From contig CANNIZ010000045.1 of the NCBI GenBank assembly GCA_947505245.1, forward strand, positions 1-38,004: 38,004 nucleotides of DNA, written 5' to 3'. Below are positions 31,988 to 38,004 of this stretch, piece by piece. Numbering within the stretch: the first letter of the stretch is position 1; each line of letters starts with the position of its first letter. The DNA comes from Pseudomonadota bacterium. Its GTDB lineage: Bacteria > Myxococcota_A > UBA796 > GCA-2862545. The notes beneath the pieces are model-generated. The model did not search any database, was not told the origin of the DNA, and saw only the letters and a list, made by a program, of their open reading frames with translations. The position numbers and the translations under genes were made by a program.

Positions 31988-32970
31988 TGTCGTTCGTCTT
32001 CGCAACCTGCCGACCAGGGCTCGAGCGCTGGGTGCGGTCGGACGTCGCTCGCGAATACCCCGACCATCGCGCGGCGTTCGCACGTCCCGGCATGGTCACG
32101 TTCAAGTCCGAGAGCGACGTCACGCCGGAGTTTCGCATCGCGTCGCCGTTCGCCCGCGTGTCCGGAGCCTCCCTCGGCGCCGCCAAGACAGTCGAGGACG
32201 TGCTCGCTGCCCGCGATCGCGTCGGCGCCACGCGGGTTCACGTGTTCGTGCGCGAGCCCGCGAAGAACCGCGAGCACGACGTGTTCGGGCCTGCCGAAGC
32301 CGCGCGGACAGCGCTCGGACTGGACCCCGACAACGAGCGCGCCGTCATCGGTGACCTCGTGCTCGACGTGATCGTCGCGCCCGACCAGCCGTTCTGGCTC
32401 GGCGTCCACCGCCACGAGCGCGCGCGGAGCCCGTTCGCCGGCGGACGCATTCCGATCGTCGAACCGGCCGAGATCCCGTCCCGCGCCTATCGGAAGATGG
32501 CCGAGGGCCTCGCGTGGTCGGGCGCGCACGTTTTGCCGGGCCAGACGGTGCTCGAATTCGGCTCGTCCCCCGGCGGGTCCGCCCTCGCGCTCCTCGAACG
32601 CGGCGCGTTCGTGGTTGGCGTGGACACCGAGCCGCTCAAGCCGGCCGTGTTCGCGTACGGCGAGCGCTTCAAGCTCATCCCAAAGGCGATGACCACCCTC
32701 GAACGGTCCGATCTCCCGCCGGGCGTCGCGTGGCTGGTGATGGACGTCGGCGTCGCGCCGCAGGTGGCGCTGCACGGGTTCCGTCGGTTCTTCCCTCCGT
32801 ACCGCAAGTCGCTCAAGGGCGTGCTGCTCACGCTCAAGCTCAACGATGACCTCGTCGTGGCCGACATCCCGAACCTGCTCGAACGGGTGCGCTCGCTCGG
32901 CCTTTCGGAGGTCCGCGCCACCCACCTGCCGAGCAACCGGCGCGAGCTGTTCGTGTTCGGGCGCAGCTGA
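31987..32970 (+). CDS. RlmM-like FtsJ-type 2'-O-methyltransferase
   Basis: A 327-residue enzyme resembling RlmM, the SAM-dependent 2'-O-methyltransferase that modifies C2498 of 23S rRNA in E. coli. The N-terminal half (residues 1 to about 165) is THUMP-like. The FtsJ/RrmJ fold follows: VLEFGSSPGGSALALLERG at residues 188-206 is the SAM-binding motif, and the K-D-K-E catalytic tetrad can be read as K in YRKMAEGL, D in VMDVG, K in LTLKLND and E in RRELFVFG. The protein is shorter than E. coli RlmM (about 366). ATG 31987 overlaps the previous stop by one base. Specificity for C2498 is inferred from similarity only; another rRNA 2'-O-methylation site is possible. Confidence 0.87.
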   Translation: MSFVFATCRPGLERWVRSDVAREYPDHRAAFARPGMVTFKSESDVTPEFRIASPFARVSGASLGAAKTVEDVLAARDRVGATRVHVFVREPAKNREHDVFGPAEAARTALGLDPDNERAVIGDLVLDVIVAPDQPFWLGVHRHERARSPFAGGRIPIVEPAEIPSRAYRKMAEGLAWSGAHVLPGQTVLEFGSSPGGSALALLERGAFVVGVDTEPLKPAVFAYGERFKLIPKAMTTLERSDLPPGVAWLVMDVGVAPQVALHGFRRFFPPYRKSLKGVLLTLKLNDDLVVADIPNLLERVRSLGLSEVRATHLPSNRRELFVFGRS

Positions 32971-33016
32971 GGCCAACGTCGAGCGAGGATCGGCGGTTCG
33001 CGTCCACGTCGTGCGT

Positions 33017-33022
33017 TAGCCT
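33017..33022 (+). promoter_or_regulatory. candidate -10 box of mpl
   Basis: TAGCCT (within GTTAGCCT) lies 21 bases before the TTG start at 33044 in a 73-base gap. GGAG at 33035-33038 is the ribosome site. No -35 is clear. Confidence 0.25.
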
Positions 33023-33043
33023 TGGTCACCGCTTGGAGCCGCC

Positions 33044-34477
33044 TTGCCCCACGTCCACGCCCTCCCTGAACCTCTCCGCACCGTCCACGTCATGGGCGTC
33101 GGCGGCACCGCCATGGCCGCGCTCGCCGGCATGTTGAAAGACGGCGGTCACGCCGTCACCGGCTCGGACACCGCGGTGTACCCGCCCATGTCCGACTACC
33201 TCGCGTCGCTCGGAATCCAGGTGATGTCCGGGTACAACGCGAGCAACCTCGACCACCGGCCCGACCTCGTCGTCGTCGGGAACGTGATCCGCAAGGACTA
33301 CGCCGAGGCGGCCGCGCTGCTTGCGAGCGATCTTCCGTACATGAGCTTCCCGGAGCTGCTCGGGGAGCGTTTCCTGCGGCAGTCGCACTCGATCGTGGTC
33401 GCGGGCACACACGGAAAGACCACCACCACGAGCATCGTCGCGCACCTGCTCGACGCGGGCGGGCTCAACCCCGGGTTCCTGATCGGCGGCGTCGCGAAGA
33501 ACTTCGAGCGCACAGCGCGCGCTGGGGCCGGCACCCACTTCGTCGTCGAGGGCGACGAGTACGACACGGCGTTCTTCGACAAGGGTCCGAAGTTCCTCCA
33601 CTACAAGCCAAAGACCGCGATCCTCACCTCCGTCGAGTTCGACCACGCGGACATCTACCGCGACCTCGACCACGTGAAGGAGGCGTTCCGCGGCCTGATG
33701 CACATCATCCCGACCGACGGGTTGCTCGTCGTGCGGGACGACGACGCGGGCGCCGAGGAGGTCGCGCGCGAGGCCACCTGCGAGGTGTGGCGGTACGGGC
33801 CGGGCCGCCCGTGGGACGGTCGCATCGAAGACGTCGACACGGTGCGCGGCGTGATGCGGTTCACCGTGCTGCGCGAGGGCGTGTCCGTCGGCACGTTCGA
33901 GACCATCATGGTCGGCGACCACAACCTGTGGAACCAGGTCGCAGCTACCGCCGTCGCCATCTCTCAGGGCCTGTCGACCGAGTCGATCGCGCGCGGCTAC
34001 GCGACGTTCGCGGGCATCAAGCGTCGGCAGGAGGTCATCGGAGACGCGGGCGGCGTCACGGTGATCGACGACTTCGCGCACCACCCCACGGCGGTGGCTG
34101 TCACGCTGCACGCGCTCCGGCAGCGGTTCGGCAAGCGGCGGCTGTGGGCGATCTGGGAGCCGCGCTCGGCCACGTCACGGCGCGCCGTTTTTCAGCAGGC
34201 GTACACCGAGGCGTTCGGTGAGGCCGATCAGGTCATCATCGCCGATCCATTCGACACCTCGCGCGTCGCCGAGGGCGATCGGTTCTCGTCCGCTCAGCTC
34301 GTGGAAGCGCTGACTGCAAAAGGTGTCGAGGCCATCAACCTGCCGGACGCCGATCAGATCGCGGCGACCGTGTCAGCGCGGGTCCACCCGATGGACGTCG
34401 TGGCGATCCTTTCGAACGGCGCGTTCGGCGGCCTCCACAAGAAGCTGAACACCGCGCTCGCGGCGCGCTTCCGGTGA
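33044..34477 (+). CDS. mpl: UDP-N-acetylmuramate:L-Ala-gamma-D-Glu-mDAP ligase
   Basis: Mpl recycles the murein tripeptide by joining it to UDP-MurNAc in the cytoplasm, feeding cell-wall synthesis. It has 477 residues, a normal length for the family. It shows the Mur-ligase layout: N-terminal nucleotide fold starting VHVMGVGGTAMAALAGMLK, P-loop VVAGTHGKTTTTS at residues 118-130, VVEGDEYDTAFFDKGPKF, which is diagnostic for Mpl over MurC, and C-terminal DDFAHHPTAV with EPRSATSRR. TTG 33044 is used because GGAG is five bases before it and it gives the correct N-terminus; the next Met lies inside the nucleotide fold. The downstream lipoprotein gene overlaps as GTGA. Substrate recycling genes such as ampG or ldcA are not in the window. 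Confidence 0.95.
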   Translation: MPHVHALPEPLRTVHVMGVGGTAMAALAGMLKDGGHAVTGSDTAVYPPMSDYLASLGIQVMSGYNASNLDHRPDLVVVGNVIRKDYAEAAALLASDLPYMSFPELLGERFLRQSHSIVVAGTHGKTTTTSIVAHLLDAGGLNPGFLIGGVAKNFERTARAGAGTHFVVEGDEYDTAFFDKGPKFLHYKPKTAILTSVEFDHADIYRDLDHVKEAFRGLMHIIPTDGLLVVRDDDAGAEEVAREATCEVWRYGPGRPWDGRIEDVDTVRGVMRFTVLREGVSVGTFETIMVGDHNLWNQVAATAVAISQGLSTESIARGYATFAGIKRRQEVIGDAGGVTVIDDFAHHPTAVAVTLHALRQRFGKRRLWAIWEPRSATSRRAVFQQAYTEAFGEADQVIIADPFDTSRVAEGDRFSSAQLVEALTAKGVEAINLPDADQIAATVSARVHPMDVVAILSNGAFGGLHKKLNTALAARFR

Positions 34478-35835
34478 TCTGGTCCCTCCTGGCGTGTACA
34501 GGAGGCCCGGGCGTCGCCCTCGTCGGCGACGTCGAGATTCACCTCGCGGCGCCGTATTCCGAAGATCCCTTCGCCGGCGCCGACACGTTCCGCATCGTCG
34601 TCCGCGACGCGTCCGGCGCTGAGGTCGCGCGCGGCGACGGCACGCCCGCGTCCCCGCCCGCGCTCACCGGCATCGAAGCGCTCGGACTCGTGGACATCGA
34701 GGTGACGGCGCGCGCCGGCGAGCAGGTCCTCGCGGCAGGGCGGTCAGGTCCGGTGGCGCTCGGCCCCGGAGACGACCTCGCGATCGACGTGTTGTTCCTC
34801 CCCGTGAATCACGCGGTCCCCCTCGCGGACCAAGAGCCCGTGGAGGCGCGCAGCGACGCGACCTCGATCCTCCTCGCCGACGGCCGCGTGTTGCTCATCG
34901 GCGGCGGGTCGGGCGGCGGGGTCGTGCGTTCCACCGAGCTGTGGGACCCGCTGTCGGGCTTTTCGCCGGCCGCTGATCTTGCTGGTGGCGCGTTGGACGT
35001 GCAGACGGCGCCGTATGGCGAGCACGGGACGCTGATCGCGGGCGGACGCACCGCGCTCTCGTCCGCCGAAGACGAAGGCGTGTTCGCGGTCGATCCACTC
35101 GGCCGCGCGCTCGATGCGGTGCCCGACATGAACAAGGCGCGGGCTGCCTTCTGCCTCGCCCCGCTCGGCGGGCAGGCCGCTGTGGCCCTCGGCGGGCGAG
35201 GGGTGACGGTCGCTCCCGACCACTCCGTCGAGGTGCTGAGGCTGAACCCCGACACGGCCGCGATGAACTGGAGCGAGTTCACCTACGAGGGAGACGTCTC
35301 CACCGTCTCCGGCTGCGCGACGACCGCGGCCCTCAACGTCGTCACGGCCGACCGCGACTCCGCGGACTGGTCGGTGTTCGCGTTCGCGTCGCCGAGCATG
35401 GCCATCGACGAGCGCCACAAGCCATTGTTGGGGCCAGGAGCGCTCGAGGGCGCGGTGATGATTCCGTTGCGGGAGGACGAAGTCCTCGTCATCGGGGGGC
35501 GCAACCAGGTCGGCGATGTTCGGCGAAATACGTGGCTCATCGACGCTGGCCTCACGACCTATGACAACGCGTCCGACCTCGCTGAGGGTCGCGCGTTCGC
35601 GCGTGCGCGCTGGTGGCGCGGCGAGCGCGTCCTGGCCGTCGCTTTGGGCATCGACGCGGACCTTCAAGACGTGCGCTCGCTCGAACTGGTGGACGTCGAC
35701 AGCGGGCCGTTGCTCGACGCGATCGACGTCGGTGTCGGCGGCGCAGCGATGGAGGTGCTGCCGGGCGGCGCGATCGCGTTCCTCGGCGGCACACCTTCGG
35801 GCGCCGTCCTCGTCATGCCCTGGGTCGACCCGTGA
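34474..35835 (+). CDS. lipoprotein with Kelch-like propeller repeats
   Basis: A 453-residue predicted lipoprotein. GTG 34474 overlaps the mpl stop by four bases. The signal is only MIWSLLAC, seven residues before the Cys, one of the shortest plausible lipoprotein signals. A beta domain (residues about 15-110) precedes a Kelch/galactose-oxidase-like propeller with repeats such as LADGRVLLIGGGSGGG followed by STELWDP, HGTLIAGGRTA, AAVALGGRG and DEVLVIGGRNQ. No oxidase copper ligands are evident. It may bind a surface partner; function is unknown. It is followed without a gap by the histidine kinase gene. Confidence 0.84.
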   Translation: MIWSLLACTGGPGVALVGDVEIHLAAPYSEDPFAGADTFRIVVRDASGAEVARGDGTPASPPALTGIEALGLVDIEVTARAGEQVLAAGRSGPVALGPGDDLAIDVLFLPVNHAVPLADQEPVEARSDATSILLADGRVLLIGGGSGGGVVRSTELWDPLSGFSPAADLAGGALDVQTAPYGEHGTLIAGGRTALSSAEDEGVFAVDPLGRALDAVPDMNKARAAFCLAPLGGQAAVALGGRGVTVAPDHSVEVLRLNPDTAAMNWSEFTYEGDVSTVSGCATTAALNVVTADRDSADWSVFAFASPSMAIDERHKPLLGPGALEGAVMIPLREDEVLVIGGRNQVGDVRRNTWLIDAGLTTYDNASDLAEGRAFARARWWRGERVLAVALGIDADLQDVRSLELVDVDSGPLLDAIDVGVGGAAMEVLPGGAIAFLGGTPSGAVLVMPWVDP

Positions 35836-37103
35836 GGCAGGTGAACTGGCTTGAAAGCACGCCAATGGACGACGAGGAGAAGGCGCGCAAGGCGCTGCTA
35901 CTGACGTCCGTCTTGCGCACCATGGTCGCCATGGGCGTCCTTGGTTTTGCAGCTTCGCTGTTCGCTGAGGGCAACGACGTCCGCGTCTCCTTGGTGTTTT
36001 ATGGACTCGCGTTCGCGGGCATCTTCGGGCTCGCCTACGCGGTGCGCCGCGGACGGGTCATCCTCGTCGCCTGGGGCGTTTCCGCGTTTTTCTGGGTGCT
36101 CATCGCGCTCGTCACGCTCTTCTTCGGGGGCATGGAGGGACAGAACGCCGCGTCCTTCGGTGTGTGCGCGGTGCTCGTCGGATACGTGGTGAGCGGGCGA
36201 GCCGGGGTGTCGGTCGCGATCGTGTCTTCCGCGTGGTGCGCCTTCGTGGCGTTCCTCGAGCTCAATAACGCGCTGCCTCCACAGCTCGGAACGTACAGCC
36301 CGATCAACGCATGGACGGCGCTCACGGTGTCGCTGATCCTGATGGCTGTGCTGATGCGCAATGGCATCGACTCGATGGCGCTATCGCATGCGCGGGCGGT
36401 CGCGGCCGCAGCGGAGCGTGACGCGGCACTCCTCCGCTCGGTTCAGGGACAGAAGATGGAGGTGGTTGGCAACCTTGCGGCGGGCATCGCGCACGACTTC
36501 AACAACCTGCTCACCGTGATCTCGAACGTCTCGGACACGCTCCGGGTCACGCGCGGCGAGGGCGGCAACGACCAAAGCGACCTGCTCGACGATCTCGACG
36601 ACGCGACCGCCCGCGCCGCGCTCATGACCCGTCACCTCCTTTCGCTCGGGCGTACCGAGCCGACCGAGCTCCACGAGGTAGACGTCTCGGCCGAAGTGAA
36701 GTCTTTTTTGCCGATCTTGCGGCGGCTGCTTGGTCCGACGATCGCGGTCGAGATCGAGACCGTTCCCGGCGCCACCGTGCGGGCCACGCGAATGGGCATC
36801 GAGCAGGTCCTCCTCAACCTCGCCGTCAACGCGCGCGACGCGATGCCCGAGGGTGGACCCCTGAGCATTCGAACGCAGGTCGACGAAAAGACGGTTCGAC
36901 TCGCGGTGAAGGACGCCGGTGTGGGCATGGACGCCGCCACGCGCGAGAAGATCTTCGCGCCCTTCTTCACGACGAAGACGACCGGCACGGGGCTCGGGCT
37001 CGCGACGGTTCGCGAGAAGGTCGAGCAATTCGGCGGCAAGATCACCGTCACGAGCGAGCTCGGCCGAGGGAGCACCTTCGAGGTGCAGTTCGCACGCGTC
37101 TAG
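35832..37103 (+). CDS. membrane sensor histidine kinase (orphan)
   Basis: A 423-residue sensor kinase. The N-terminal region has about six hydrophobic helices (residues 25-175) with very short loops and no large periplasmic domain, so it probably senses a membrane or intracellular cue. A short coiled segment leads to the H-box GIAHDFNNLLTVI with phospho-acceptor H221, followed by the ATPase domain: VLLNLAVNARDAMPEGG (N box), VKDAGVGMD (G1), IFAPFFTTKTTGTGLGLATV (F/G2). The HDFNN type resembles NtrB-like and hybrid kinases, but no receiver domain is attached and no response regulator is adjacent. GTG 35832 overlaps the previous stop, the recurring arrangement here; GTG 35841 or ATG 35865 are alternatives that shorten it by up to 11 residues. 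Its stop shares a CTAG with the convergent glycosyltransferase. Confidence 0.92.
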   Translation: MRQVNWLESTPMDDEEKARKALLLTSVLRTMVAMGVLGFAASLFAEGNDVRVSLVFYGLAFAGIFGLAYAVRRGRVILVAWGVSAFFWVLIALVTLFFGGMEGQNAASFGVCAVLVGYVVSGRAGVSVAIVSSAWCAFVAFLELNNALPPQLGTYSPINAWTALTVSLILMAVLMRNGIDSMALSHARAVAAAAERDAALLRSVQGQKMEVVGNLAAGIAHDFNNLLTVISNVSDTLRVTRGEGGNDQSDLLDDLDDATARAALMTRHLLSLGRTEPTELHEVDVSAEVKSFLPILRRLLGPTIAVEIETVPGATVRATRMGIEQVLLNLAVNARDAMPEGGPLSIRTQVDEKTVRLAVKDAGVGMDAATREKIFAPFFTTKTTGTGLGLATVREKVEQFGGKITVTSELGRGSTFEVQFARV

Positions 37104-38004
37104 GACGGCTTCTTCGGCCCGCCGTGCAGGACGTAGTGAAGCTGCGCGCTGATCAGTTCGGCGACGAACCCGATCGCGGCGAGCTGCCCGGCGACCATGA
37201 TCAGCGTGGCGCCGACGACGATCGCGGCGACGTGCTCCTGGAACGTCTGCCCGACGAGCTTCGACGCCAGCACGTACACCTCGAGTCCGATGCCTCCGAG
37301 GAGCGGAAACACCGCGGTCGTCGCGAAGAAGTGCAGCGGCTTCTCCCGGTAGCGCGTGAGGAACCTCACGGTCAACAGGTCGAGGAAGCCCGTCCAGAAG
37401 CGCTTGGGACCGTACTTCGACACGTCGTACTTGCGGGCGTGGTGCTTGACGCCGATCTCGGTGACGCGGAAGCCCGAGGTGTGCGCGAGCTGCGGCAGGA
37501 AGCGGTAAAGATCGCCGTACAACACGAGGTTGTCGGCCACGCGGCGCTTCATCACCCGCAGTCCGCAGTTGCTGTCCTTCAAGACAAGACCGAACGAGCG
37601 CGTCACCATCGCGTTGAAGAAGAACGAGGGGATCCGCTTGTGGGGCTCGTTCTTGAACCGTCCGACCTTGTAGCCGACGACGAGGTCGAAGCCTTCGGCG
37701 AGCTTCGCGACCATCGCGGGGAGCTCGTCGGGGTCGTCCTGGAGGTCCGCGTCCATGGTGAACACGATGTCGCCGCGAATCACTGCGAACGCCGCCGTGT
37801 AGGCCGCGCTCTTCCCGCTGTTGCGCGGCTGGTGGATCACGATGTTGCGGGCGTCCTTCGCTGCGAGGGCATCGAGCGCCTGCGCCGTGTTGTCCGTCGA
37901 CCCGTCGTTCACCCAGATCACCTCGGCATCTCCGAGCTTGTCGAGCACAGGCGCGAGCCGGTCCCACAGCTCGGTGACGGACTGGGCTTCGTTGTACGCG
38001 GGGA
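37100..38004 (-). CDS. family 2 glycosyltransferase (5' end beyond window)
   Basis: The 3' part of a GT2 membrane glycosyltransferase of the dolichyl/undecaprenyl-phosphate mannose or glucose synthase type (GtrB/ArnC-like). The visible frame begins at PAYNEAQS, the family start motif, so only a few N-terminal residues are missing outside the window. Then come VIWVNDGSTDNT, NSGKSAAYTAAF, the DxD-type MDADLQDDP, KNEPHKRIPS, and SNCGLRVMKRR. Two C-terminal transmembrane helices (about the last 80 residues) match enzymes that transfer sugar from a nucleotide donor to a polyprenyl phosphate at the membrane. It likely supplies an envelope polysaccharide or LPS-modification pathway; the sugar cannot be told. 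The convergent histidine kinase gene overlaps by four bases. Confidence 0.93.
   Translation of the reverse strand, partial: PAYNEAQSVTELWDRLAPVLDKLGDAEVIWVNDGSTDNTAQALDALAAKDARNIVIHQPRNSGKSAAYTAAFAVIRGDIVFTMDADLQDDPDELPAMVAKLAEGFDLVVGYKVGRFKNEPHKRIPSFFFNAMVTRSFGLVLKDSNCGLRVMKRRVADNLVLYGDLYRFLPQLAHTSGFRVTEIGVKHHARKYDVSKYGPKRFWTGFLDLLTVRFLTRYREKPLHFFATTAVFPLLGGIGLEVYVLASKLVGQTFQEHVAAIVVGATLIMVAGQLAAIGFVAELISAQLHYVLHGGPKKPS

Noticed and set aside
1..38004. tRNA, rRNA or small RNA genes
   Set aside because: No gap is long enough for an rRNA and no tRNA cloverleaf or CCA-ended stem was recognised in the gaps; a small RNA cannot be excluded by eye.

Overview
The window is about 38 kb of very high-GC, very densely coded bacterial DNA. 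Thirty-one genes are called and no gap between them exceeds about 100 bases. Several features point to Myxococcota (myxobacteria and uncultured relatives). Three secreted-type proteins end in a MYXO-CTERM-like tail (Cys-rich turn, hydrophobic helix, Arg cluster). One protein carries MopE-type DGxDQDCDG repeats, one is an MXAN_6640-type metalloprotease, one is HmuY-like, and many others are short lipoproteins. Assignment below phylum level is not possible from the sequence alone. No rRNA, tRNA, insertion sequence, phage gene, CRISPR array or replication origin was seen.

Layout. 1-3049: the 3' part of mutS and a YghO-like GNAT-type gene, both plus strand. 3028-6573: a minus-strand group made of two paralogous PKD/DUF2135-like lipoproteins and a DUF885 putative hydrolase. 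6631-8334: a plus-strand NACHT-like NTPase fused to a SUMF1/FGE-like domain, the most unusual gene here. 8353-10551: a minus-strand FG-GAP/MopE-repeat/MYXO-CTERM protein with no signal peptide. 10642-14615: a TRAP transporter operon (DctP, DctQ, DctM) ending in an overlapping M14-type deacylase. 14655-18172: a zinc-ribbon membrane protein, GltX with an unusual insertion, and a PhoD-like phosphatase. 18177-19019: an alpha/beta hydrolase (minus), divergent from a small tail-anchored protein.

19617-25220: a four-gene chain of an FG-GAP lipoprotein, a membrane-anchored unknown and a matched pair of M16 peptidases. 25217-27335 (minus): a HmuY-like lipoprotein overlapping an MXAN_6640-type metalloprotease. 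27392-28663: a subtilase with a MYXO-CTERM tail. 28639-29061 (minus): a GNAT acetyltransferase. 29101-37103: a long plus-strand run with a methyltransferase, a vWA-like lipoprotein, a small lipoprotein, an RlmM-like rRNA methyltransferase, Mpl (murein recycling), a Kelch-like lipoprotein and an orphan histidine kinase. 37100-end (minus): a partial family 2 glycosyltransferase.

How it fits together. Housekeeping genes (mutS, gltX, mpl, rlmM-like) are mixed with a large surface and secreted repertoire. The block from 22.6 to 28.7 kb is rich in extracytoplasmic proteases and includes a heme-binding-type lipoprotein, consistent with macromolecule degradation and nutrient scavenging. The TRAP/M14 operon suggests uptake of an organic acid or N-acyl compound followed by hydrolysis. 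Gene packing is extreme: GTGA, ATGA and TAATG start/stop overlaps within operons, and convergent pairs that overlap by 4 to 25 bp, two of them sharing a single palindromic CTAG as both stop codons. Short leaders with a TAnnnT-like box 10 to 25 bases before the start codon recur in the small intergenic gaps.
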